DNA of 64,000 bases from JAEULH01 sp034382075 (lineage in GTDB: Bacteria > Pseudomonadota > Alphaproteobacteria > Rhodospirillales > Defluviicoccaceae): the NCBI GenBank assembly GCA_034382075.1, contig JAXMOZ010000007.1, forward strand, positions 15,064 to 79,063, in the 5' to 3' direction. Positions 27,098 through 34,954 of the stretch are shown in pieces. Within the stretch, counting starts at the first letter, position 1; the number at the start of each line of letters is the position of its first letter. The notes under the pieces are model-generated. The model was given only the letters and a program-made list of their open reading frames with translations, was not told the origin of the DNA and searched no databases. The position numbers were made by a program, and so were the translations under genes.

Positions 27098-28199
27098 CGG
27101 CCGCGTCCGCCGAACGAGCGGAGCCGGCGCCGGCGGAGACGTCGCGCTTGCTACGATAGAGCGGGCTTTGCAGATAGCGGGAGATGGCGAAGCGGACCAG
27201 CACGCCGATGACCGCCGCCGCCGGCACCGCCAGCAGCACGCCGGTGAAGCCCAGGAGCGCGCCGCCCGCCATCAACGCGAACAGCACCCAGACCGGGTGC
27301 AGGCCCACCCGCTCCCCGACCATCCGCGGGGTGAGCACGTAGCCTTCCAGGATCTGGCCGCTGACGAAGACGGCGGCGACCAGGCCGATCGGCAGCCAGG
27401 TGTCGTACTGGGCGACGGCGAGGCCGAGCCCGACGACGAGACCCAGGCCGGTGCCGAGGTAGGGCACGAACGAGATCAGGCCGGCGCCGATGCCGACCAA
27501 CAGGCCGAAGTCGAGCCCCACCAGGGTCAGGCCGACGGCGTACCACGTCCCCAGGGCCAGGCAGACGGAGGCCTGGCCGCGGACGAAACCGGAGAGCCGG
27601 TCGTCGATCTCGCGGACCTGCTCGCGGATGGTGTCGGCGGCGTCGCGCGGCAACAGGCTGTCGATGTGGGCGACGATCCGGTCCCAGTCGCGGAGCAGGT
27701 AAAAGGCGACCACCGGCATGATCACCACCAGCGACAGAGCGTTGAAGACGGCGAGGCCGCCGCTCCACAGGCCGCTCAGGATTTGTCCCACCCAGCCGAC
27801 GACATTGCCGGCGACGTTGCCGGCCGCGGAGCGCAGCCGCTCCACCTCCTGGGCCGAGAGGGCGGCCTGCAGCCGGTCGACCAGCTGCATGGCGCTGTCG
27901 CGCATCATCTGCATGTAGGTCGGGATCCGGGCGGCGAGCTCGACCACCTGCGTCTGCAGCAGGGGAAACAGCAGGATCGCAACGATGACGAGGAGGGCGA
28001 GGAACGAGCCGAGGATGATGCAGACGGCGCCGGTCCTGGGCACCCCCACCGCCTCGAGCCGGTCCGCCAGCGGATCCAGCAGGTAGGCGACCGCCATCCC
28101 GGCGATGAACGGCGTCAGCGCCGCCCGGGTCTCGTACACCAGGACCCCGAGCACGATCGCGATGGCGAGCCAGATGAGCCAGCGCCTCTCGGCGGTCAA
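27075..28199 (-). CDS. AI-2E/PerM family membrane transporter
   Basis: A 374-residue polytopic membrane protein. The first two segments are WLIWLAIAIVLGVLVYET and TPFIAGMAVAYLLDPLADRL; a soluble loop and the conserved C-terminal set follow (LVGIGAGLISFVPYLGTGLG, then GYVLTPRMVGERVGLHPVWV). Such proteins are annotated as AI-2E transporters, although most, like this one beside hda, have no tested substrate; some export Na+ or act in envelope homeostasis. The gene overlaps the start of hda by 23 bases and starts 19 bases after the DUF2066 stop, so the three form one leftward operon. Confidence 0.9.
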   Translation of the reverse strand: MTAERRWLIWLAIAIVLGVLVYETRAALTPFIAGMAVAYLLDPLADRLEAVGVPRTGAVCIILGSFLALLVIVAILLFPLLQTQVVELAARIPTYMQMMRDSAMQLVDRLQAALSAQEVERLRSAAGNVAGNVVGWVGQILSGLWSGGLAVFNALSLVVIMPVVAFYLLRDWDRIVAHIDSLLPRDAADTIREQVREIDDRLSGFVRGQASVCLALGTWYAVGLTLVGLDFGLLVGIGAGLISFVPYLGTGLGLVVGLGLAVAQYDTWLPIGLVAAVFVSGQILEGYVLTPRMVGERVGLHPVWVLFALMAGGALLGFTGVLLAVPAAAVIGVLVRFAISRYLQSPLYRSKRDVSAGAGSARSADAADARSGGE

Positions 28200-28218
28200 A
28201 GGCTGTCCCCTCCCCGGC

Positions 28219-29409
28219 CTACGAGCGCTGCGCCCGCGGCGTCAGCACCAGCCCCTCGGCGCCCTGACGCAGGATGAGGTCCTCCTGCTCCAGCGCCAGG
28301 CCGAGCTGCTCGGGCGTGCCGAAATGATGGATGTTGATCACGGCCAAAGAGCGCGACAGCAGAACCACGTCGATCTTTTCAATGGTCTGCACCCGCTCCA
28401 GGCGCCGGCGCACCGTCAGCCAGTCGCTCAGGCCGGCGATGGGCACAGCGACCGACTCGATGGCGGCGTCGCCGGGCCTGACCAGGTTTTCCCGCTTCCA
28501 CTGGTTTTGCACCTCGGTCATCGTCGCCTCGGCGGCGCGGGACAGAAGTTGATCGACGGTCTCGCCCTCCGCCGCGCCGTAGTGGCGGGTCGGCCCCTTC
28601 CTTGCGCCCTCCGGGCCATAAAGGGTCAGGGCGACGGCGACATCGGCCGCGCCGGAGGCGGTGTCGGTGTCGAGCACCGCGAACGGAACCAGGGCCTCGG
28701 ACGCCTGATAACGGGTGGTGATCTCGGCGACCTTCTGCGGCTCGCCCACCGCCGCGTCTTCGGCGCCGATGATCTCGACGTCGGTCAAATCGCCGAGCGG
28801 CACCATCACCGGGACCAGCTGCCCGCCGGCCAGCGACCGCCAGGCGCCGAACCACGGGTTCGGCTCCTCCCAAAGCACCAGCGCGCCGTCGCTGCGCAGC
28901 AGCGGGAGCACGACGATGGTCTTGGCCTGGGTAACGGCATAGGGCACGCCCTTACGCGACAGCAGGCTGCGGACCTCGTCCTCGTTGAAGGTGAAGTCCA
29001 GGGTCGCGAGGTAGCGCACGGAGGAGTACTTCTCGCCCGCGACCGAGAGGTCCTGGATCATCGTCTCGATCTGCCCGTCCGAGACTTGGCCGATCTTGGC
29101 CCGGTCGGAGGAGAGGGTCAGCCGATCCATGAGCTGCCAGAAGGCGTCGCGCGCCCCCTTGGCCATAGCCTGTTCGCGCGCCGCCGCCGCCGTCGCCGCG
29201 GTCACGTCGACCGCGACACCCCGCACCTCGAACAGGCCAGCCGGGGTGATGGCAACGGCCTCTGGCGCAGCCGCCGCACCGGGAGCCGGCTCAACACCGG
29301 GAGGCGGCGCCGGCCACACCTGCGCCGCCGCCGGGGAGAGGCAGAAAAGAGTTAGAAGAATGGCCGCGGCAATGGTTGGCCGGCCTCTCGGCGCGCGCCG
29401 ATCGGTCAT
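28219..29409 (-). CDS. DUF2066 exported protein
   Basis: A 396-residue protein with an N-terminal signal peptide (AAAILLTLFCLSPAAAQ) and the DUF2066 pattern: a short Pro/Ala-rich segment, then FEVRGVAVDVTAATAAAARE, an ALDFTFNEDEVRSLLSR region and a C-terminal part (DWLTVRRRLERVQTIEKIDV). ATG 29409 was taken; a longer frame start exists further upstream but adds residues without a signal-like continuation. The gene is first of the operon with perM and hda and is divergent from purM, with only 62 bases between the starts. The function of DUF2066 is unknown; conserved placement next to PerM suggests an envelope role. Confidence 0.85.
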   Translation of the reverse strand: MTDRRAPRGRPTIAAAILLTLFCLSPAAAQVWPAPPPGVEPAPGAAAAPEAVAITPAGLFEVRGVAVDVTAATAAAAREQAMAKGARDAFWQLMDRLTLSSDRAKIGQVSDGQIETMIQDLSVAGEKYSSVRYLATLDFTFNEDEVRSLLSRKGVPYAVTQAKTIVVLPLLRSDGALVLWEEPNPWFGAWRSLAGGQLVPVMVPLGDLTDVEIIGAEDAAVGEPQKVAEITTRYQASEALVPFAVLDTDTASGAADVAVALTLYGPEGARKGPTRHYGAAEGETVDQLLSRAAEATMTEVQNQWKRENLVRPGDAAIESVAVPIAGLSDWLTVRRRLERVQTIEKIDVVLLSRSLAVINIHHFGTPEQLGLALEQEDLILRQGAEGLVLTPRAQRS

Positions 29410-29471
29410 TGCAAGACGCCCCGGATCCAGTATGTTCGGCGCCTCTTCTAGCACGTCGGCCGGAGGAAGAC

Positions 29472-30530
29472 ATTAGCGGTTTCGGCTACAAGGCGGCCGG
29501 CGTGGACATCGACGCGGGCGCCCGGCTGGTGGAGGCGATCAAGCCGCTCGCGGCCGCAACACGGCGCAGCGGGGTGCTCTCCAACCTCGGCGGGTTCGGG
29601 GCGCTGTTCGACCTGAAGGCGACCGGCTACCGCGATCCGGTCCTGGTCGCCGCCACCGACGGCGTCGGCACCAAGCTGAAGATCGCGATCGCCACCGGCC
29701 GCCACGCCACCGTCGGCATCGACCTCGTCGCCATGTGCGTCAACGATCTGGTCGTGCAAGGCGCGGAGCCCCTGTTCTTCCTCGACTATTTCGCGACCGG
29801 ACGGCTCGACGTGGACAAGGGCCGCGACGTCGTCGCCGGCATTGCAGCCGGCTGCGAAGCCGCCGGCTGCGCCCTGATCGGCGGCGAGACGGCGGAGATG
29901 CCGGGCCTCTACGCCGAGGGCGATTACGACCTCGCCGGCTTTGCCGTCGGCGCCGTCGAGCGCGAGGCGATCCTGACCGGCGAGGGCGTCCGCAACGGCG
30001 ACGTCGTTCTCGGCCTCGCCTCCTCGGGGCTGCACTCCAACGGCTTCTCGCTGGTGCGCCGGATCGTGGCCGAGACCGGGCAGGAGTACCATTGGCCGGC
30101 CCCCTTCTCGCCGGACGAGACCCTGGGCGAGGCGCTGCTCGCGCCGACCCGGATCTATGTCCGAAGCTGCCTCGCTGCGCTTTCCGCCGGCGGGGTCAAG
30201 GCGCTGGCGCACATCACCGGCGGCGGCCTCACCGATAACATCCCCCGCGTGCTGCCCCAGGCGCTGGCGGTGGAGCTCGATGCGAGCACCTGGCCGCTGC
30301 CGCCGGTCATGGATTGGCTGGCGGAAGCCGCGGGCCTTCCCGCCGCCGAGCTGGCGCGCACCTTCAACTGCGGCCTCGGCATGGTCGCCATCGTGGATCC
30401 TGCCCGAGCCGAGGAGGTAAGCGCCGCGTTCACCGAGGCCGGCGAAACCGTCACCCGGGTCGGCCGGGTCGTCGGCCGCGATGGCCTGCCGGTCGTCATC
30501 CGCAACGCCGAGCGGTCGTGGCCGGCGTGA
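29472..30530 (+). CDS. purM: Phosphoribosylformylglycinamidine cyclo-ligase, probable ATT start
   Basis: A 352-residue PurM, which closes the imidazole ring of AIR using ATP in purine synthesis. Hallmarks: GYKAAGVDIDAGARLVEAIK, ATDGVGTKLKIA, DLVVQGAEPLFFLDYFATG, GGETAEMPGLY and ITGGGLTDNIPRVLP. The start is unusual. No ATG or GTG lies at the homologous position; a strong Shine-Dalgarno GGAGGAAG (29462-29469) is followed at ordinary spacing by ATT 29472, giving (M)SGFGYKAAG. That matches E. coli PurM, where the same block begins about nine residues from the start. The only in-frame upstream starts are TTGs that would add residues foreign to the family. GTG 29502 would cut the conserved block. 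purN follows, overlapping by 4 bases. Confidence 0.93.
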   Translation: MSGFGYKAAGVDIDAGARLVEAIKPLAAATRRSGVLSNLGGFGALFDLKATGYRDPVLVAATDGVGTKLKIAIATGRHATVGIDLVAMCVNDLVVQGAEPLFFLDYFATGRLDVDKGRDVVAGIAAGCEAAGCALIGGETAEMPGLYAEGDYDLAGFAVGAVEREAILTGEGVRNGDVVLGLASSGLHSNGFSLVRRIVAETGQEYHWPAPFSPDETLGEALLAPTRIYVRSCLAALSAGGVKALAHITGGGLTDNIPRVLPQALAVELDASTWPLPPVMDWLAEAAGLPAAELARTFNCGLGMVAIVDPARAEEVSAAFTEAGETVTRVGRVVGRDGLPVVIRNAERSWPA

Positions 30531-31180
30531 GCGGCAAGCTCAGGCTCGGGGTGCTGATCTCCGGGCGCGGCAGCAACCTGCAGGCGCTGATCGACGCCTG
30601 CGCCGGCCCCGAGTTTCCGGCCGAGATCGCGCTGGTCATCTCCAACGTCGAGGGCGTCTACGGTCTGGAGCGCGCATCCAAGGCCGGCATCCCGAGCCGG
30701 GTGATCGACCACAAGCTTTTTGCCTCCCGCGGCGATTTCGAGCAGGCGCTGACGGAAGCGCTGCGCGATGCCGGCTGCGGCCTCGTCTGCCTCGCCGGGT
30801 TCATGCGCCTGCTCACCGCCCCCTTCGTCGAGGCTTGGTGGGACCGGTTGATAAACATCCACCCGTCGCTGCTGCCGGCCTTCCGCGGACTGCATACCCA
30901 CGAGCGGGTGCTGGAGTACGGCGCCAGGTTCAGCGGCTGCACCGTTCACTTCGTCCGCCCGGCCATGGACGACGGCCCGATCATCGTCCAGGCGGCGGTG
31001 CCGGTTCTGGACGGCGACGAAGCGGATGGCCTCGCCGCCCGGATCCTGGTCCAGGAGCACCGGATCTACCCGCTGGCGGTGCGGCTGATTGCCGAGCGCC
31101 GGATCCGCGTCGAGGAGACCCGGGTGCGCGTCGATAGGGCCGAGGCGCCTGAGGCGGCGCTGGTCAACCCGCCGGGCTGA
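30527..31180 (+). CDS. purN: Phosphoribosylglycinamide formyltransferase
   Basis: A 217-residue PurN that transfers the formyl group from 10-formyltetrahydrofolate to GAR in purine synthesis. Motifs: LGVLISGRGSNLQALIDAC at the N-terminus, INIHPSLLPAFRGLHTH with the catalytic Asn and His, and VHFVRPAMDDGPIIVQAAVP containing the conserved Asp. GTG 30527 was chosen because it overlaps the purM stop (GTGA); a GTG nine bases upstream is an alternative. The C-terminal tail after RVEETRVRVDRAE is Ala/Pro-rich and probably dispensable. purM and purN form a classical two-gene operon. Confidence 0.96.
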   Translation: MSGKLRLGVLISGRGSNLQALIDACAGPEFPAEIALVISNVEGVYGLERASKAGIPSRVIDHKLFASRGDFEQALTEALRDAGCGLVCLAGFMRLLTAPFVEAWWDRLINIHPSLLPAFRGLHTHERVLEYGARFSGCTVHFVRPAMDDGPIIVQAAVPVLDGDEADGLAARILVQEHRIYPLAVRLIAERRIRVEETRVRVDRAEAPEAALVNPPG

Positions 31181-31501
31181 GGCGGGCGCGACGGCGCGGT
31201 GCTGCCCTCGTCGCGGTTAAAGCCGCCCTCACCCGCCCGCTGCGCGGGGCGCACTGCTTCGCGGTGCGCCTCTCCCACTTCGTGGCGAGGGCAAGGAGGG
31301 CGCGGCCTCGACACGTACCCCGCTCCGACGGCTGCGCCGCGGGAGAAGGGAAGGTCACGGGATCTTGCCGCGCAACTCCCTCTCCCGTGCGGAGATCAGA
31401 CACACAAGAGGGTCGGGGTGAGGGGCTTGTCGTCTTTCCTTCTTCAGGCGCCGGGCTCTGGCTCCCAGGCGGGACAGGCCCAGCAGCCGCTCCGGGCTGC
31501 C
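31181..31501. other. Intergenic region between convergent purN and ndk
   Basis: A 321-base gap with no convincing gene; the open frames here are arginine-rich noise. Most of it is the dispersed repeat described at 31226-31424. Both flanking genes end here. Confidence 0.7.
31226..31424. repeat. Dispersed element bounded by CCCTCACCC / GGGTGAGGG
   Basis: The ends are exact inverted repeats: CCCTCACCC at 31226-31234 and GGGTGAGGG at 31416-31424. Inside are a hairpin GCGCAC-TGCTTCGCG-GTGCGC near 31249-31270, plus CTCTCCC, GGGAGAAGGG and CCCTCTCCC blocks. Elements of this composition are common intergenic repeats between genes in proteobacteria. It may also form a structured transcript end for ndk and purN. 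The repeat family link is from memory. Confidence 0.6.
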
Positions 31502-31924
31502 TCAGCCGACGATCTCGATGTCGGCGAAGAAGAAGCCGATCTCCTTCACCGCATTCTCGGGCGAGTCTGAGCCGTGGACGGCGTTTTCCTGGACGTTCTG
31601 GCCGAAGGCGGCGCGCACGGTGCCCGGCTCGGCGTTGGCGGGGTTGGTGGCGCCCATGATCTCGCGGTTCTTGGTGATTGCGCTCTCGCCTTCCAGAACC
31701 TGCGCGACGACCGGGCCCGAGCACATGTACTCGACGAGCTCGCCGTAGAACGGCCGCTCGGCGTGGACCGCGTAGAACTGCTGCGCCATCTCCTTGCTCA
31801 GCCGCAGCCGCTTCTGCGCCACGACCTTGAGGCCGCCGTCCTCGAACATCGCGACGATCTTGCCGGTGACGTTGCGCGCCGTCGCGTCCGGCTTGATGAT
31901 GGACAGAGTGCGTTCAGCGGCCAT
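31502..31924 (-). CDS. ndk: Nucleoside diphosphate kinase
   Basis: A 140-residue Ndk that balances nucleoside triphosphate pools by ping-pong phosphate transfer through His117 in NVQENAVHGSDS. The N-terminal block LSIIKPDATARNVTGKI and RPFYGELVEYMCSGPVVAQV are fully conserved, and the length is standard. It is a single gene, convergent with purN; nothing indicates shared transcription with the downstream genes. Upstream it faces the glycosidase gene's stop across a gap of about 190 bases that should hold its promoter. Confidence 0.97.
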   Translation of the reverse strand: MAAERTLSIIKPDATARNVTGKIVAMFEDGGLKVVAQKRLRLSKEMAQQFYAVHAERPFYGELVEYMCSGPVVAQVLEGESAITKNREIMGATNPANAEPGTVRAAFGQNVQENAVHGSDSPENAVKEIGFFFADIEIVG

Positions 31925-32068
31925 GGCCAGGTTCCCTTCTTCTCGATCCGGTTGATTTGGAATTGCCCGAGCGTTCGCCCGAAGGATGCTCGTTTTACCC
32001 GCACGGACGGCAGGGGTCCTGCCGCAACAGGCCGGCCTTATAGACCCGGCGCCGGGTCAAGGGCAAGC

Positions 32069-32096
32069 GCGACGCCCGCGGCGCGACGCCCGCGGC
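32069..32096. repeat. 14-bp tandem repeat, two copies
   Basis: GCGACGCCCGCGGC occurs twice head to tail (32069-32082 and 32083-32096) in the gap between the glycosidase stop and ndk. Two copies with no variation; no function is apparent. Confidence 0.7.
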
Positions 32097-32114
32097 GCCC
32101 TATGCCCGCGACCC

Positions 32115-34862
32115 TCAGCCCGCATCGGCCGGCGGGGTTTCGGCCATCCGCCGCCGCCAGTAGGCGGGGATCTCCTTGCGGTAGCGGCGCATGACCAGGT
32201 TGGCGAGCAGCCCGGTCCAGCCGGTCTGGTGCGCGGCGCCTAGCCCCTCCCCCGTTTCCCCGTGGAAGTGCTCGTAGAACAACAGCAGGTCGCGCCAGTG
32301 GGGATCGACGGCGAACGGCTTCTGCCCGGCGAGCGCCGGCGGGGTCGATGCGCCGCCGCGGCGGTAGAGATCGACCAGCCGGTCCGCGATCAGCGTCGCG
32401 ATCTCGGCCAAGCCGATCTTCTGCCCGCCGAGGCAGGGCACGGCGACCCGGAAGCCGTCGCCGAGGAAGCGGTGGAACTTCTCGATCGACTGGATCAGCA
32501 GGTAGTTCACCGGCAGCCAGATCGGCCCGCGCCAGTTGGAGTTGCCGCCGAACATGGGCGAGGTGGACTCGCCCGGGACGTACTCGATCATCGCCTCGCC
32601 GACGCCCTGGAGAACGCCCAGGTCCCGTTTCTCGGCGTGGGCCTTGCTGACGCTGCGCACGCCGAACCGGCTGAGGAACTCCTTTTCGTCCAGCATCCGG
32701 GTGAGGATGCGCGGCAGCATGGTGTGATCGACCAGGGCCAGCAGGTGCTCGCCGCGGGCGTTCTCGGTATCCGGGCAGGCGCAGATGACGTGCCCCTGGA
32801 AGCGGCCGCCCTTATGGCCGTGCAGCCTTGCTGCAAAGCGGGGCGCATGGGCGAGTAGCCGCTGGTCGACCACCTCGGTCGCGAACAGCGGGATCAGCCC
32901 GACCATGGAGTAGACGTCGACCCGCTGGACCTGGCCGTCCGGGCAGACGATCAGGTCCTTGAAGAAGCCGCTTTCCGGGTCCCACAGCGAAACCCCGGTG
33001 CCGCTGTAGCCGCCGATGGCGTCGGCGATCGCCAGGAACTGCTCATAGGTGGCAAGGGCGATGTCCTCGTACTCCGGATCGACCGCGGTGATCTCCAGCG
33101 CGATCATGGTCATGTCGAGGGCGAACATCGCCATCCAGCCGGTGGCGTCGGCCTGCTTCAGGCTGTAGCCGAACGGCAGCGGATGCGAGCGGTCGAACAC
33201 CGAGATGTTGTCGAGGCCGAGGAAGCCGCCCTCGAAGACGTTGTGGCCGTCGGCGTCCTTGCGGTTGATCCACCAGGCGTAGTTCAAGAGCAGCTTGTGG
33301 AAGACGCGCTTGAGGAAGCCGTGGTCGCCCTCGCCCCGCTGCACCCGCTCGGCGCGAAAGGCCTTCAGCGCCGCCATGGCGTGCACCGGCGGGTTCACGT
33401 CGGAGAAGTTCCATTCGTAGGCGGGGATCTGGCCGTTGGGATGCAGGTAGCGGTCGGCCAGCATCAGCTCGACCTGCTCCTTGGCGAAGTCGACATCGGC
33501 CAGGGCCAGCGCGCTGCAGTGGAAGGCGAGGTCCCAGGCGGCGAACCAGGGATACTCCCAGGCGTCCGGCATCGACAGCACGTCGGCCGCCTTCAGCGTC
33601 TTCCAGCCGTGGTTGCGGCCATACCCCCGGCTGTCGGGGGGCGGAAAGGCGTCGCCCTCAAGCCAACGCTCGACGTCGTAGTGGTAGAACTGCTTGGTCC
33701 AGATCATCCCGGCGAGCGCCTGGCGGAGGATCTGCTGGTCCTGTGGCGCGGCCTGCGGCTGGAGTTCGTAGAAGAACACGTCGGCCTCGGCGCGGCGCTT
33801 CGTCAGCAACACCTCGCTGCGCGAGAACGGCGTCGCCATCGACTTTGCCGACAGCACCAGGTCCAGGCGCACGCACTGGCCGGCGGGAACGTTGTAGCCG
33901 TGCCAGGCGGCGAACTTGCTGCCACGGTGCTCCGGATTGACCGCGTCCCGAACGCCATCGACGACCCGGCGATGGAAGGCGTCCTTGACGTAAGGGCTTT
34001 CGTTCCTGGTCCCGAACAGCGCCTGGTTGTTGGTTTCGTTTTCGGTAAACAGTTCCTCGGCAGGCTGGTGGCCGTAGAGGAAGTAGTGGCCGAGCGCCGG
34101 GTGTTCGGCGCGGGCGCACCAGGCGGCCCCCAGCGGCGCGCTTTGCGAGCGGATCTCGGGGCGGCCCCGCGGGGGGCCCTCGCCGTCGCCCGCCGCCTTC
34201 CCCCACGACCAGGTATTGCGGAACCACAGCGTCGGCAACAGGTGCAGTTCCGCCGCCTCCGGGCCGCGGTTCCAGGCCTCGATGCGGATGTGGATCTCGC
34301 GGTCGTCGGCCTTGGCGTAGGTCACCGAGACGTCGAAGTAGCGGCCGCCCTCGAAGCAGCCGGCCTCCACCGGGCCGAACGGCGGGCTCAGCCGGTCGCG
34401 GCTGGCGTTCTCCTCGACCAGCGCCTCGTACGGGAAGGCACATTGCGGATACTTGTAGAGGTAGCGGAGATAGCTGTGGCTCGGCGTTGCGTCGACGTAG
34501 AAGTAGATCTCCTTCACGTCCTCGCCACGGTTGCCCTGGGGCCCGGTCAGGCCGAAGGCCCGCTCCTTGAGCATCCGGTCGCGGCCGTTCCACAAGGCGA
34601 GGGCGAAGCAGAGGATCTGGTTCTCGTCGGAGATGCCGCCAAGACCGTCTTCGTTCCAGCGGTAGGCGCGCGAGCGGGCATGCTCATGGGGCAGGAAGCC
34701 CCAGGCGTCGCCCTCGGCGCTGTAGTCCTCCCGCACCGTGCCCCAGGCGCGTTCGGAGAGGTATGGCCCCCACAGCCGCCAGTTCTCGACGCCGGCGCGC
34801 TGGTTCTCCAGCCGCTGCCGCTCGGCGTTGAGGCCCCCGCCGTCCGCTTGTGCTTCGTCCAT
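32115..34862 (-). CDS. GH63-like (MGH1-type) glycoside hydrolase
   Basis: A 915-residue cytoplasmic protein. It shows no signal peptide. Family features are RLWGPYLSERAWGTVREDYS near the N-terminus, a beta-rich domain up to about residue 400, then an (alpha/alpha)6 barrel with AWEYPWFAAWDLAFHC, FEGGFLGLDNISVFDRS and GNSNWRGPIWLPVNYLLIQS, as in mannosyl-oligosaccharide glucosidase, glucosylglycerate hydrolase and related alpha-glucosidases. ATG 34862 was chosen; the far longer frame above it is a shadow of the methyltransferase gene. The substrate is not known: a glucosylated compatible solute such as glucosylglycerate is one option. It stands alone between ndk and the RNA methyltransferase. 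Confidence 0.85.
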   Translation of the reverse strand: MDEAQADGGGLNAERQRLENQRAGVENWRLWGPYLSERAWGTVREDYSAEGDAWGFLPHEHARSRAYRWNEDGLGGISDENQILCFALALWNGRDRMLKERAFGLTGPQGNRGEDVKEIYFYVDATPSHSYLRYLYKYPQCAFPYEALVEENASRDRLSPPFGPVEAGCFEGGRYFDVSVTYAKADDREIHIRIEAWNRGPEAAELHLLPTLWFRNTWSWGKAAGDGEGPPRGRPEIRSQSAPLGAAWCARAEHPALGHYFLYGHQPAEELFTENETNNQALFGTRNESPYVKDAFHRRVVDGVRDAVNPEHRGSKFAAWHGYNVPAGQCVRLDLVLSAKSMATPFSRSEVLLTKRRAEADVFFYELQPQAAPQDQQILRQALAGMIWTKQFYHYDVERWLEGDAFPPPDSRGYGRNHGWKTLKAADVLSMPDAWEYPWFAAWDLAFHCSALALADVDFAKEQVELMLADRYLHPNGQIPAYEWNFSDVNPPVHAMAALKAFRAERVQRGEGDHGFLKRVFHKLLLNYAWWINRKDADGHNVFEGGFLGLDNISVFDRSHPLPFGYSLKQADATGWMAMFALDMTMIALEITAVDPEYEDIALATYEQFLAIADAIGGYSGTGVSLWDPESGFFKDLIVCPDGQVQRVDVYSMVGLIPLFATEVVDQRLLAHAPRFAARLHGHKGGRFQGHVICACPDTENARGEHLLALVDHTMLPRILTRMLDEKEFLSRFGVRSVSKAHAEKRDLGVLQGVGEAMIEYVPGESTSPMFGGNSNWRGPIWLPVNYLLIQSIEKFHRFLGDGFRVAVPCLGGQKIGLAEIATLIADRLVDLYRRGGASTPPALAGQKPFAVDPHWRDLLLFYEHFHGETGEGLGAAHQTGWTGLLANLVMRRYRKEIPAYWRRRMAETPPADAG

Positions 34863-34954
34863 GGATCCTCCGCCGCGCGCATCCGTCCCGAAAGCAAACG
34901 ATACGGCGCATGACGTAGGAAGGCGATGGCTCTGTTTTGCGCCCGCGCCGCGGG

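Noticed and set aside
24177..29471. Riboswitch or attenuator upstream of aspS, hda or purM
   Set aside because: The gaps are short and no recognisable aptamer core or terminator/antiterminator pair was visible by eye.
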